From positions 1 to 64,000 of IMG/VR virus record IMGVR_UViG_3300044825_003153: 64,000 bases of DNA; one strand, given 5' to 3'. The notes below the pieces were generated by a model. The model saw only the letters and a program-made list of their open reading frames with translations, did no database searches and was not told the origin of the DNA. Below, piece by piece: positions 38,679-47,202 of the stretch (its first letter is position 1; every line of letters starts with the position of its first letter). A program made the position numbers and the translations under genes. Source of the DNA: a virus.

Positions 38679-40846
38679 CAGCGGCGGGTCCTAGGCTTGA
38701 GGTTGAAGGCCTGTTCCATGGCCTTGTTGGCGCCGCCGGAGCCGATAGTGCGGTTGACCTCGGCGCGGATGATCATGGTGATCTGCTCCATGCCGCCGGC
38801 GCCGGTGCTGCGCTGGGTCTCCACCGGCGGCGCGCCGGCGCCCCGCTGGTCGATGACGTTGACCACGGTCCCGCCGCCACCACCGGCGCGGACGCCCAGG
38901 CGGCCCTGACCGTCGCGGGCGAGCGGCATCACGGCCTCAGGCCCGGCCTCGCCCATCAGCGCAGCACCGCGCGCCAGCGGGACGATGGTGGCGGCCGAGA
39001 CGATCCCGCCGCGGGCTAGGGGCACCACTTCACCGCGGTTGAAGACGCCGCCACGGGCGAAGCCGGCTGCCGCCGCCTGCCCGCCGCCGCCGGCCGCGGC
39101 GCCGCCGGCAAAGTAGTTGCCGGCGGCGCCCAGCATGGAGCCGATCGCCCACCGGAAGGCCTGGTTGAGGGCGAGCTCGGCCAAGCTCTCGAGCAGATCG
39201 TCGACCGCCAGCTTGCCCGTGAGCGCCATCTGGGTCAGGGCCTGGGCGGCGGTGTCGGCACCCTGCTTGACGAAGTCGCCGGTCATCCGGCCAAGCTGTG
39301 CCGCCTCCTGGCCCAGCTCGCGCATGGCGTCGATCGCGCCCGTCTTCGGGTCGTAGAGGGGCGCGAACTCGGTATCGCCGGTCTTCTGGTAGTACCCGAG
39401 CGGGTCGCTTTCCTTCCAGCGCTTCTCCTCTTCGGCGAGCGCCTCCAGGGTCGCATCGCGGCGCTGGTTGGCGAGGGTCTGCTGCGCCGCCCAGCGGGCA
39501 TCGGCCGCGTCGTTGATCTGCCGGGTCACCAGGTCGAGCTGACGCTTCTTCTCGGCCGCCGCGCGCGCCTGTTCGCGTTCCTCCTCGGCGTTGAGGCGCT
39601 TCTGTTCGGCGATTTCGCGCTTGCGCTTGGCCTCGGCCTCGCTCGCGGCTTGCTCGCGATCCTTGGCGATTTGCTTGGCGTCCTCGCGGTAGTCGCGGGC
39701 CGCCTTCTCGTCCTCGACCGTCCGCTCGGGATAGAGCGACCAGGAGAGCGGGCCCTTCGCCTTGGGCGCCGCCGGGGCGTCGCTGTCCTGCAGCTGCCGC
39801 ATTTCCCGATCGAGGCGGCGCAGGTCTTCCAGCTGCCCCTCGACCTCGGCGATGAGCCGGTTGTTCTCGCCCAGCAGATTGCCGCTGCGGAGGCCGGCCA
39901 GCCGCTTCTCCAGGACCGAGATCGTGGTCTCGGTGTCGGCCCCGCCGTAGTCGACGGCCAACCCCTCGGCGAGGCCGGTCTTGAAATTGTTCCACCACTT
40001 GAAGAACGCGCTCGTCCGCAGGGTCTGGTCGAGCCCCGCCATCAGCATCTTGACGGCGTTGTTCCAGCGGGCCTGGCTCTGCTCGATGCTCTCGGGCAGC
40101 TGCGCGAACCGGGCAGCGGCCTCGTCCGCCGCACCCAGCAGCGCGTTGGCGACCACATCGGCGGTGAGCTTGCCCTCGCTGCCCATCTTGCGCAGCTCGC
40201 CGATACCCACGCCCAACTCGCGGGCGATGGCTCGGGCGACCTCGGGCATCTGCTCCAGGACGCTGCGCAGCTCGTCGCCGCTGAGCCGGCCGGAGGCCAG
40301 GGCCTGCGCCAGCTGGAACATGCCCGACGACATTTCCTGGGCGCTCGAGTTGCCCACGCGGCCGAGCTGGGTGACGACCTCCACCAGCTTGATCGTTTCG
40401 GCCTTGGTGAGGCCGATGTCCTGCGCGGCCATGCCGAAGCGGGAGGTAGCGTCGGCCGCCGTGGTGATCTCGATCCCCAGGCGGTTGGCGAGGTCAACGA
40501 CGTCCTCGAAGGTTCCCTTGCCGAGGGCGTTGTCGAGCCGCCCCCGCATCAGCTGCACTTCGTTGCCGACCGTCGCCACCTGCTGGGCGATGCCGTACAG
40601 CGAGCTGATCATCGCGGTGGCGAAGCCGACCACGGCGAGGTTGCGCAGGGTGGTGATCTGGCCGGTCAGCCGCTCGATCTGGTTGCTGACCCCGACGAAC
40701 ATGCCGTCGGTCTTGCCCTTGACCGTGTCGTTGAGCTGCCCGACCTGGTTCTCGACCGCGGCCTTCGCTACCCGGAGATCCCGGGCCAGCTGGTCGAGCT
40801 TGTAGTGGAGCTCGACATAGGCTTCGCCGACCTTCTCACCCGCCAT
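38678..40846 (-). CDS. tail tape measure protein
   Basis: A 722-residue protein. Residues 1-60 are coiled coil (YVELHYKLDQLARDLRVAKA). Residues 75-270 contain the tape-measure domain (AADATSRFGMAAQDIGLTKA, QEMSSGMFQLAQALASGRLS, QMPEVARAIARELGV). A charged coiled coil with EEKRWKESDP follows at about 370-470, and hydrophobic Gly/Ala stretches near 590 (WAIGSMLGAAGNYFAGGAAA). Length scales with tail length: 722 residues suggests a tail of roughly 100 nm by the usual proportion, an inference. It starts ten bases before the end of the GT frame. Confidence 0.9.
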   Translation of the reverse strand: MAGEKVGEAYVELHYKLDQLARDLRVAKAAVENQVGQLNDTVKGKTDGMFVGVSNQIERLTGQITTLRNLAVVGFATAMISSLYGIAQQVATVGNEVQLMRGRLDNALGKGTFEDVVDLANRLGIEITTAADATSRFGMAAQDIGLTKAETIKLVEVVTQLGRVGNSSAQEMSSGMFQLAQALASGRLSGDELRSVLEQMPEVARAIARELGVGIGELRKMGSEGKLTADVVANALLGAADEAAARFAQLPESIEQSQARWNNAVKMLMAGLDQTLRTSAFFKWWNNFKTGLAEGLAVDYGGADTETTISVLEKRLAGLRSGNLLGENNRLIAEVEGQLEDLRRLDREMRQLQDSDAPAAPKAKGPLSWSLYPERTVEDEKAARDYREDAKQIAKDREQAASEAEAKRKREIAEQKRLNAEEEREQARAAAEKKRQLDLVTRQINDAADARWAAQQTLANQRRDATLEALAEEEKRWKESDPLGYYQKTGDTEFAPLYDPKTGAIDAMRELGQEAAQLGRMTGDFVKQGADTAAQALTQMALTGKLAVDDLLESLAELALNQAFRWAIGSMLGAAGNYFAGGAAAGGGGQAAAAGFARGGVFNRGEVVPLARGGIVSAATIVPLARGAALMGEAGPEAVMPLARDGQGRLGVRAGGGGGTVVNVIDQRGAGAPPVETQRSTGAGGMEQITMIIRAEVNRTIGSGGANKAMEQAFNLKPRTRR

Positions 40847-41605
40847 CGGCCGGCTCCTTGGCTGTCGCCGCGGCCGCCAGCTCGGCGGCCTTGTCCGCCC
40901 GGTAGGCGTCGTCGAACTCGGCCAGGATGAAGCCGTTCCGGTTGAGGCGGTTCTGTTCCTCCATGGCCGCCGTCCCGCCCATGCCGGCGATCAGGCGCTC
41001 GACCTCGTCGTGGCTGATCGGGTTGCGGGTCAGGTTCGCCGTCATCCAGGCCATCCGGAGGTCGCGCGCATGGTCGTCGCGGACCCTGCGGCGATGAGCC
41101 CGGCAAAGCAGCCGATAGTCGGAGAGGGTCAGGTCCCAGGCGGCGGCGAGGTCGAGGCCGAGGACGCCGACGGCGGTCTCGATCCAGCCCTCTAGGGTGA
41201 GGGCGCCGCCACCGCCTGCGGAGGGGGGTCGGGGTTGTCCGCGGCCTCCTGTGGCGGGACCATCTGCCGGGCCACCGCGAGCTGCAGGCGCATCAGGAGG
41301 TCGGGCACCATGTGGACGTCGATCTCGAGGCCCATGGCGTTGGGCGACCGATAGACCTCATGCCCACCCGCGGGGCCGATCCCGGCCCACAGGACCAGGA
41401 TCAGATCGTCCATGCTGAAGGCCAGCAGCTGGGCGTCCACACCCTCTTCGCCGACGTTGGGCTGCAGGGCCTCGATCCGCGCCAGAACGTCGAGCAGCGT
41501 CCGGACCTCGAGCAGCCGCTGCAGGTCCGCCAGCACCTTGGCGGGATAGCGCAGCAGCAGGTCGTGGCCGCCGATCGAGACCGGTACCGGTTCCGATTTC
41601 AGCAA
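40836..41605 (-). CDS. tail assembly chaperone GT, -1 frameshift product
   Basis: The G frame (41605 to 41192) and a second open frame (no ATG, GTG or TTG until ATG 41054, stop at 40836) join by a -1 shift at C_CCC_CCT (41228-41222). The second frame continues PSAGGGGALTLEGWIETAVG, DLTLSDYRLLCRAHRRRVRD, then AWMTANLTRNPISHDEVER, matching T-like regions of tail chaperones, and has no stop before 40836. As in lambda G/GT, a minority fusion product would bind tape measure and tube protein. A free start at ATG 41054 would give only a 72-residue T piece. Confidence 0.8.
41192..41605 (-). CDS. tail assembly chaperone G-like protein
   Basis: A 137-residue protein from TTG 41605. Position between the tube protein and tape measure, size and a C-terminal PDPPPQAV region with the slippery site identify it as the G-like chaperone. 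It ends with TAG about 30 bases after the shift site. Mainly helical with a beta-rich start (EPVPVSIGGHDLLLRYPAKV). Confidence 0.75.
   Translation of the reverse strand: MLKSEPVPVSIGGHDLLLRYPAKVLADLQRLLEVRTLLDVLARIEALQPNVGEEGVDAQLLAFSMDDLILVLWAGIGPAGGHEVYRSPNAMGLEIDVHMVPDLLMRLQLAVARQMVPPQEAADNPDPPPQAVAAPSP
41222..41228 (-). promoter_or_regulatory. programmed -1 frameshift slippery heptamer
   Basis: CCCCCCT in the phase C_CCC_CCT (codons GAC-CCC-CCT), fitting X_XXY_YYZ with X and Y both C. The downstream G frame ends about 30 bases later, while the -1 frame stays open to 40836. Confidence 0.8.
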
Positions 41606-41615
41606 GGGTCAGTCC

Positions 41616-42026
41616 TCAGCTCGGATCCGGGAAGCCGCCGATCTCGCCGTCGACCAGCAGGGTCACCGTCGCCATGGCGTCGGCATCCGTGCCGAAGTCC
41701 TCCGGGAAGGTCTGGACGTAGGCGTAGAAGTCACGCTGCGAGCCGTTCGGCAGCACCACCTGGAAGTAACCGCGGGTGCCGTCCTTGTAGTACTTGTAGA
41801 GCCGGCGCTGCCCCGCATCGGTCGTGTCGATCAGGAGCGGCACCGAGGCCGTGCCGGAATCACGCAAGCCGACGCCGATCCGCTTGAACTTGCTGTCGTC
41901 CAGCGTGGATCGGTCGCGCACGGTGGAGGATCCGGACCCGAGGCCGGTCACCGCCTTGACGCCGATCACCTTGAGGCCGTCGCAGAACAGCTGCGTTCCC
42001 TGGCTGTCGATGGGAGTGACCGGCAT
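41616..42026 (-). CDS. major tail tube protein
   Basis: A 136-residue beta-rich protein starting MPVTPIDSQGTQLFCDGLKV. Short siphovirus tube proteins have this pattern: GTQLF-x-x-G, then LRDSGTASVPLLIDTTDAGQ, RRLYKYYKDGTRGYFQVVLP, ending in a strand VTLLVDGEIGGF. Directly precedes the chaperone pair, the conserved order. Should be one of the most abundant virion proteins. Confidence 0.8.
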   Translation of the reverse strand: MPVTPIDSQGTQLFCDGLKVIGVKAVTGLGSGSSTVRDRSTLDDSKFKRIGVGLRDSGTASVPLLIDTTDAGQRRLYKYYKDGTRGYFQVVLPNGSQRDFYAYVQTFPEDFGTDADAMATVTLLVDGEIGGFPDPS

Positions 42027-42030
42027 CGGA

Positions 42031-42372
42031 TCAGGCCCCCTTGATGACGGCGACGGTGACCGAGGTCACGGCCGAGTAGGTGATCTCGACCTGGTTGGAG
42101 CCGTTGTTCCAGGGCTTGACGTCGAGCGGGCCGAAGATCAGCAAGCCGCCGGCCGGGATCGAGAACGCCTTGTCCGCGACGGCGGTGCCCTCGAGCGCGG
42201 TCTCGGCGAAGCTCTTGAAGGTGACCGTCTTGGCGGAAGCATCCCCGTTACGGACGACGATGGTGATGCCGCCACCGGCGTTCGGAGCCACGTCGCCGCC
42301 GCCGGCAGCGTTCGCGAAGGAAGGGATCACCTTCCCCTTGCCCGTGAGGGTCTGGACCGAAAGCGTTGCCAT
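42031..42372 (-). CDS. putative virion beta-sandwich protein
   Basis: A 113-residue protein with Ig-like style (GKGKVIPSFANAAGGGDVAP, KTVTFKSFAETALEGTAVAD, FSIPAGGLLIFGPLDVKPWN, VTSVTVAVIKGA). It lies between the tail terminator-like and tube genes. It may be a tail decoration protein or a second tube component; no family recognised. Confidence 0.6.
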   Translation of the reverse strand: MATLSVQTLTGKGKVIPSFANAAGGGDVAPNAGGGITIVVRNGDASAKTVTFKSFAETALEGTAVADKAFSIPAGGLLIFGPLDVKPWNNGSNQVEITYSAVTSVTVAVIKGA

Positions 42373-42381
42373 GTCGCCTCT

Positions 42382-42807
42382 TCAGCGCGTCAGGTGAACC
42401 CGGATGCTGACTAGGCGGCCGTCGGCGTCGGTGTCTGCCGAAAGCCCGATCGGCCCGTTGACAATGGCGATCCGAGCGCGGCTGAAGCCCGGCACGGTCA
42501 GGCTGCGGTCGGCCAGGATGTTGCGCAGGCGCTCGGCCGCTTCCTCCAGCGGGCCTTCGTCGGCGTTCCCCGGGAAGTAGAGCTTCAGGTCCTTCGTCAC
42601 GGTGCGCCGGCCGCTCTCGCCATCCATGATCCGGTCGGGCTCGTCGGTGACCGGCGGGCCCAGCATCAGGAACGGCATGTTGGCGTCGGGCGGCACCCGG
42701 TCGGCGGTGAAGATCGCCTTCTCGCCCATGTAGGTCGAGAGGTAGGCGCAGAACGGCTCGTCCTGCAGGAGCAGGTCGCGGATCGCCTTGCCCAGGCCGA
42801 CCGCCAT
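42382..42807 (-). CDS. tail terminator / completion protein
   Basis: A 141-residue protein; ATG overlaps the previous stop (ATGA). Alpha/beta pattern of the tail-terminator family: helix GKAIRDLLLQDEPFCAYLST, strand AIFTADRVPP, PFLMLGPPVTDEPDR, then TVTKDLKLYFPGNADEGPLE. Position between the HK97 gp10-like gene and the tube gene fits a lambda U-like hexamer that stops tube growth. Confidence 0.7.
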   Translation of the reverse strand: MAVGLGKAIRDLLLQDEPFCAYLSTYMGEKAIFTADRVPPDANMPFLMLGPPVTDEPDRIMDGESGRRTVTKDLKLYFPGNADEGPLEEAAERLRNILADRSLTVPGFSRARIAIVNGPIGLSADTDADGRLVSIRVHLTR

Positions 42808-43280
42808 CACATCCCTCCCCGCAGCTGCCGGCGGATCTCGCCCATGACGACGCCGCGGAACCGCGGCAGGTACTCGACCATCCCCGGCCGCAGCCAGGGC
42901 CGCGCCGCCATCTTGCGCGTGCCGTACTCGAGGAAGCGGCCATAGGGGACATTCGTGCCGGCGCGCACGGTCACCTGGTCGTAGCGCAGGTCGTAGAAGA
43001 CCTCGTGACCTACCGACTTCTGCAGCGTGCCGGTGCGCTTCCTGGGCGGCTCGCCCGGCTTGGACGCTTGGTAGAGGAAGCGCGCCGCGCGTCGCCGGCG
43101 CTTCTTCGCCTGGGCCTTGCGCGCGCGCTCGGAGGCCGGCGTGCCGACGCGGGCCGAGACGTTGAGCTTGATCTGCAGGTGGCCGGCGAGCCCGGCTCCG
43201 CCCTTGTGGGCAGCGTCGATCAGGATCCGCCGCAGCTTGATCTTCAGGTTCAGGTCGTCGAGGAGGACGTTCTGGCTCAA
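42807..43280 (-). CDS. HK97 gp10-family head-tail / neck protein
   Basis: A 157-residue protein from TTG 43280 overlapping the previous stop (TTGA). VPYGRFLEYGTRKMAARPWL followed by RPGMVEYL is the HK97 gp10 signature (x-Y-xx-xxE-GT-xKM-xA-PFLxPA). A basic stretch (ERARKAQAKKRRRR) precedes it. A neck or tail-completion component. Confidence 0.85.
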   Translation of the reverse strand: MSQNVLLDDLNLKIKLRRILIDAAHKGGAGLAGHLQIKLNVSARVGTPASERARKAQAKKRRRRAARFLYQASKPGEPPRKRTGTLQKSVGHEVFYDLRYDQVTVRAGTNVPYGRFLEYGTRKMAARPWLRPGMVEYLPRFRGVVMGEIRRQLRGGM

Positions 43281-43615
43281 CGCAGCTCCTCCTCGGGAAT
43301 GTCTGGTAGGTCCACCGTCTGCCCGGCCAGGGCATGGTGGCTGTCACCACAGAACTCGATCCGGCCGGCGCGGATGAAGTAGTGGCACTGCAGCTTGGTC
43401 CCGGGACCGACATTGATCGACGGACTGAAGGTCGGCTTCTCGGCGTTCCGGTCGAAGGTCCAGCGCGCGCCGTTGCGGAACGGCTGCTCCACGGCGATCG
43501 AGTGCATGACCTCGCAGCCCGGGCACCAGTGGTAGTGCAGCTTCATGGTGCCGTAGTCCCGGACGATCAGCTTCGGGCTCAGCACGCGATCCAGGTTCTG
43601 TTCCCCGTCGCTCAT
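43277..43615 (-). CDS. DUF6527-like protein
   Basis: A 112-residue protein with HYHWCPGCEVMH (a CxxC pair with flanking His), WTFDRNAEKPTFSPSINVGP, and CHYFIRAGRIEFCGDSHHAL. This matches DUF6527, a small putative zinc-binding family common in phages. It lies among neck genes, which is unusual for a non-structural protein. Function unknown. Confidence 0.8.
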   Translation of the reverse strand: MSDGEQNLDRVLSPKLIVRDYGTMKLHYHWCPGCEVMHSIAVEQPFRNGARWTFDRNAEKPTFSPSINVGPGTKLQCHYFIRAGRIEFCGDSHHALAGQTVDLPDIPEEELR

Positions 43616-43950
43616 GCCGGCTGCTCCTCGTTCAGGTTCGCCTTGAAGTAGATCCCGTCGGCCTGGACCTCGCCGGCCTGCACGATCAGCACGCGGCCGT
43701 CGGGCGTGGTCAGGATGTCCTGGGGGCGCAGGTCGGCGTCGGGGTCGAAGTAGGCGTAGCGGGTCGGCTGGCTGACCAGCTGGCCGTCGACGTCGGCGAG
43801 CTGGGTGAGGAAGGCCGCCGTCATCCGGCAGCGCAAAGCCGTCGCCACGGTCGTCTTGGTCTCGGTGTGACCGCCGCGTCCGTTCGGGGTCCGCACGATC
43901 CGCTCGACGCGGACGCTCTGCGGCAGCATCCGATCGGAAATGATGGGCAT
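43612..43950 (-). CDS. head-tail stopper-like protein
   Basis: A 112-residue beta-rich protein starting MPIISDRMLPQSVRVERIVR. Pattern G-GHTE-T.. then AALRCRM-like strand, YFDPDADLRPQDILTTPDGR is that of head-completion stoppers (SPP1 gp16-like position). ATG overlaps the connector stop. Confidence 0.75.
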   Translation of the reverse strand: MPIISDRMLPQSVRVERIVRTPNGRGGHTETKTTVATALRCRMTAAFLTQLADVDGQLVSQPTRYAYFDPDADLRPQDILTTPDGRVLIVQAGEVQADGIYFKANLNEEQPA

Positions 43951-44624
43951 CAGAAGCTCACGGTCCGGAACGGATCGAGCAGCAGCTTGAGCTCGTCGGG
44001 CAGCAGCCCCTGCCCCATGGTGCCGGGCGTGTAGCTCCAGGACGCATCGCCCAACCGTTCCGAGGTGACGCCGATCGGTCGCTCCTGTCGCTCCAGCTGC
44101 GCCCGGACCGCCATCTGGCAGGCGGCCTCGATCTCTTCCGGCAGGTTGGCCTCGCCGTCGGTGCTCCCAGGCGGGATCCAACCGGCGGTGTAGTCGATCT
44201 CGACCTGGAACAGGCGCTGCGGACCGCTGCGGTAGCCGTAGTCGCCGCCGGCGCCCACCTCGGCCAATTCGTCCCAGATGAAGTTGCTCTCCGCCAGGAG
44301 CCGGATCACGCCGGCCTCGGGATGCTCCACGGACCACTTCGAGGCCTCGAGCGTCACCCCGTCGATCTTCAGGCTGTGCACGGTCTGGATCGGCCTGCGG
44401 CTCATCACCAGCAGCACGGTGCCGGCGGCCTCGCGCAGCTTCTCGGTGACGCGCTCGCGCGCCAGTATCCTCCCGACATAGCGTTCGATCGCCGCCGAGC
44501 ACTGACCGATGATGGTCTCGATCTTGACGTCCAGCGCCTTGGTCGCCGGCATGACTTCCCGGTAGCGCTTCGCCGTCGTGAGGCTGCGCCGGTTCGCCAT
44601 GGTGGTGGTGGAGACGATCGCCAT
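43950..44624 (-). CDS. head-tail connector (adaptor) protein
   Basis: A 224-residue protein with helical N-terminal part (ETIIGQCSAAIERYVGRILA) and a beta insertion, then NLPEEIEAACQMAVRAQLER, typical of gp15/gp6-like adaptors that bind under the portal. Follows the small exported-protein gene and precedes the stopper. Confidence 0.75.
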   Translation of the reverse strand: MAIVSTTTMANRRSLTTAKRYREVMPATKALDVKIETIIGQCSAAIERYVGRILARERVTEKLREAAGTVLLVMSRRPIQTVHSLKIDGVTLEASKWSVEHPEAGVIRLLAESNFIWDELAEVGAGGDYGYRSGPQRLFQVEIDYTAGWIPPGSTDGEANLPEEIEAACQMAVRAQLERQERPIGVTSERLGDASWSYTPGTMGQGLLPDELKLLLDPFRTVSF

Positions 44625-44627
44625 GGG

Positions 44628-44978
44628 TCAGAACCCCGCCTTGCCCGCCTGCCCGGCATCCAGGCTGTTGCAGCCGCACCGTGCATCCCGCTGTCGCTGC
44701 GCCTGATCTCGGGAGGCCTGGGCCGTCGGGCTCATGCGGCCGCGAGCGTCTCGGTCCGCGCTGCCAGCGGGCGGGCTGGGCGGGTCCTCGTCGCTGTTGC
44801 GGCCGTGCAGGCTCCGGTCGATCGCGGCCAGGATGAACAGGTCCTGCAGGGTCAGGCCGCCCTGCAGGAGGTTCACCGTCCCCGAGGGATTGCAGCAGTC
44901 GCCGGTGCGCCCGCCCTCGCGCGGCGCCGCGGCGGCAGGCGCTGCCAGCAGCAGCGCCGCCACCAGGAGCGTGCGCAT
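44628..44978 (-). CDS. exported Cys-rich protein of unknown role
   Basis: A 116-residue protein with a signal peptide (MRTLLVAALLLAAPAAAA, likely cut near residue 18), then TGDCCNP and later CGCNSLD, suggesting disulfides in the periplasm. It lies between head genes, a place normally held by virion proteins, so it may be a moron-type insertion expressed late. No family recognised. Confidence 0.6.
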   Translation of the reverse strand: MRTLLVAALLLAAPAAAAPREGGRTGDCCNPSGTVNLLQGGLTLQDLFILAAIDRSLHGRNSDEDPPSPPAGSADRDARGRMSPTAQASRDQAQRQRDARCGCNSLDAGQAGKAGF

Positions 44979-45226
44979 CAGTCCTCGGCCGGCTTGCGGC
45001 CGCGCCTGCCGGTCGGCGCCGCCGCCTCGTCGGTCTTCGGCGCCTCGTCGGTCTTCGGTGGGTCCTGGGGCTTGGGCGCCGCCGCGTCGGGCTCGGCGAT
45101 GTAGCCTGCGCCGAGCAGGCCGGGCACCAGAGCATCCGGGCAGTCGAAGTCCTGGCCCTCACGGGCGTGCAGGATCGTCAGGCCGTCCCGGCTGTAGGGG
45201 AAGTCCTTCAAGGCGGTGGCACGCAT
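44978..45226 (-). CDS. small hypothetical protein in head region
   Basis: An 82-residue protein: a compact N-terminal part (ATALKDFPYSRDGLTILHAR, DALVPGLLGAGYI) of a kind often found after capsid genes, then a Pro/Lys/Thr-rich tail with a repeated KTDEAPKTDEA and a basic end. Overlaps the next gene at 44978. Possibly a head-completion or decoration-associated protein. Confidence 0.65.
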   Translation of the reverse strand: MRATALKDFPYSRDGLTILHAREGQDFDCPDALVPGLLGAGYIAEPDAAAPKPQDPPKTDEAPKTDEAAAPTGRRGRKPAED

Positions 45227-45246
45227 GTCGTGGTCTCCAATGTGAA

Positions 45247-45268
45247 GGGGCGGACCGAAGCCCGCCCC
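45247..45268 (-). terminator. weak hairpin after the putative decoration protein gene
   Basis: Read leftward, GGGGCGG (45268-45262) pairs with CCGCCCC (45253-45247), followed by TTCACATT. Could attenuate expression between capsid and connector genes. Confidence 0.35.
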
Positions 45269-45304
45269 CTGTCACCACGCCGCCTGTTGACGGTCTGCCG
45301 AAGA

Positions 45305-45754
45305 TCAGCCGACCGGCGTGAACGGCACGTTCCAGCCCTTCTTCACCACCAGGATGACGATCGGCGCCGCGCCGGTGTTGTTCGAGGGCGTGACGGTCAG
45401 GCGCCAGTAGCGCTTGCCCGCCCCCTTGCGCGGCACGACGCCGATCTTCCGGATGGCGCTGTCCGCCGCGAAGGTGAAGCCGGCCGCGGCCAGGGTGCCG
45501 ATCAGGCACTCGGTCGGGGCCGCGGCCGCATCCGAGAGGTTCGCCGCATCGCCGTGATCCATGGTCACCGCGAAGGTCGCATCCGCGTCGGCCAGCGTGC
45601 CCGTCATGATGACGAACTCGAAGGTCTCGAGGTCCTGCGAATCGATGATCGCCGAGACCAGCGCGGTGTTGTCGGTCTGGGCCGCGGCCACGGGCGCCAG
45701 GCCGACCGCATAGTCCAGGCTGTTGTGGAGCTCGTGAACGTTGATCTGTGCCAT
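45305..45754 (-). CDS. putative head decoration protein
   Basis: A 149-residue beta-rich Ala-rich protein starting MAQINVHELHNSLDYAVGLA. DNTALVSAIIDSQDLETFEF and the ending IVILVVKKGWNVPFTPVG are seen in proteins placed next to phage capsid genes. Position immediately after the major capsid gene and high expected expression suggest a decoration or accessory virion protein. Confidence 0.6.
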   Translation of the reverse strand: MAQINVHELHNSLDYAVGLAPVAAAQTDNTALVSAIIDSQDLETFEFVIMTGTLADADATFAVTMDHGDAANLSDAAAAPTECLIGTLAAAGFTFAADSAIRKIGVVPRKGAGKRYWRLTVTPSNNTGAAPIVILVVKKGWNVPFTPVG

Positions 45755-45787
45755 CGGGGCACTCCGAAGCTGGTGTGGGAGGCGGGC

Positions 45788-45815
45788 GATAACCGGGCCT
45801 GTGGGCCCGGTTATC
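45788..45815 (-). terminator. 12-bp hairpin directly after the capsid gene
   Basis: GATAACCGGGCC and GGCCCGGTTATC pair around TGTG, 13 bases after the capsid stop. No U-tract follows leftward. It may protect the capsid mRNA 3 prime end or attenuate transcription into downstream genes. Confidence 0.5.
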
Positions 45816-45828
45816 TGCTCGGCTCAGA

Positions 45829-47202
45829 TCAGGTGCTGACCTTGAGGAAGACCGCGGCCTCGAAGTTCGTGACGCCGCCGCCCACCCGCATCCGCGAGTA
45901 GAAGGTGACGAACGGCTTGGAGGTGTACGGGTCCCGCAGGGTGGTGATCCCGAGGCGCCGGACGATGGTGTAGAACTGGCGCCAGTCGCCGAACCCGATC
46001 GGGTAGGTGCCGGCCGCCACCGCCGGCATGTCGTCGGCCAGGGACACCGGGTAGCCGCAGAGCTGCGACTGCACCGAGTTGTCGCGGAAGCCGGGCACCC
46101 AGAGATACTGGCCGGTTCCTGCCGAAGCGCCGCTGTCGTCGCGGAAGATCGAGATCGCGGCCAGGGTGGCGCGCTTCATCAGCCAGCGGGCGTTGGGGTG
46201 GTAGGGCTCCTTCAGCGCCAGCAGCGGCAGCTTCTTGATCGCGTCCGGCTTCAGGAGATTGGCGTCTCCGGTCGTGTAGAACTGCACGCCGCTGGTGCGC
46301 GAGCCCTGGCTCGCAGTCATCGTGTAGCCCAGGATGCCCCGGGGCTTCTTGACGCCGTTGCCGCTGATGAAGGCGGTGGCCTCGATGCGGGCGAACTTCT
46401 CCGCGTTCTTCTTCGCCAGCCACTCTTCGACGTTCACGTTGGCGTCCTCCAGCACGCGCTGGGTCGCCTTGACGTGAGTGTAGATCTCGTCGGCCGGGAT
46501 CATGAACGAGCCGACCTGCGGCGTGCCGGTCTCGGTCCGGGCCTCCTCCTCGCCGACCCAGCCGCCCGAGCCCTCGCCCTCGTCGTAGGGGATCTCGATC
46601 CGGTCGGTGCCGATGGTCTCGACGTAGGCCAGCTGCGCCATGGGCGAGCTCTCGCGGACGATCTCCATGATCCGCGAGGACATCGCCGGGGTGACGAAGA
46701 AGCCGCCATCGGGGTCCGAGCCCGTGGTCAGGGCCTTGCTTTCCTCGACCGAGAGCAGCTTCTCGTTCTTGGCGCGCAGGTAGCGCCGGAACGCCGGGCG
46801 ATAGCCCTTGTATTCCGCGATCTCCGCGTCGCTGACCGTGATGTCTTCCAGCTGGTCGTTGGGCGTCCCGGCGAAGGACATGCGGGCGCGCTTGAACTCG
46901 AGCGCCTCGACGTTCTCGGGCCGCGGGATGTCGAAGTTGGCGACGCCGGCGCTGCGCCCCATCCGGTTGAGGGCAGTCCCCATCAGGTCCATCTTCTGCT
47001 GGACCTTCTGCTCCAGGGCCGCGAACTTCTCCGCCATGGAGGTCGCGTAGGCCTTGACCTCGTCGGCGCCGGCCTTGCCCTCGGCGAGCTGGCGGGCGTC
47101 GTGGAGGTCCTTCTGGACCTGATCGAAGAGCTTCTTGTTGTCGTCGCCGATGCGCGCGATCTCGCGCTTCACCTCTTCGGCGACCTGCTCCAGCTCGGCC
47201 AT
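45829..47202 (-). CDS. HK97-type major capsid protein
   Basis: A 457-residue protein. Residues 1-110 are the helical delta/scaffold-like domain (AEEVKREIARIGDDNKKLFD; AEKFAALEQKVQQKMDLMGT). The HK97 body follows: ALTTGSDPDGGFFVTPAMSS, IMEIVRESSPMAQLAYVETI, and the ending MRVGGGVTNFEAAVFLKV. The protease just upstream would remove the N-terminal part. A strong hairpin lies immediately downstream. Confidence 0.95.
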   Translation of the reverse strand: MAELEQVAEEVKREIARIGDDNKKLFDQVQKDLHDARQLAEGKAGADEVKAYATSMAEKFAALEQKVQQKMDLMGTALNRMGRSAGVANFDIPRPENVEALEFKRARMSFAGTPNDQLEDITVSDAEIAEYKGYRPAFRRYLRAKNEKLLSVEESKALTTGSDPDGGFFVTPAMSSRIMEIVRESSPMAQLAYVETIGTDRIEIPYDEGEGSGGWVGEEEARTETGTPQVGSFMIPADEIYTHVKATQRVLEDANVNVEEWLAKKNAEKFARIEATAFISGNGVKKPRGILGYTMTASQGSRTSGVQFYTTGDANLLKPDAIKKLPLLALKEPYHPNARWLMKRATLAAISIFRDDSGASAGTGQYLWVPGFRDNSVQSQLCGYPVSLADDMPAVAAGTYPIGFGDWRQFYTIVRRLGITTLRDPYTSKPFVTFYSRMRVGGGVTNFEAAVFLKVST

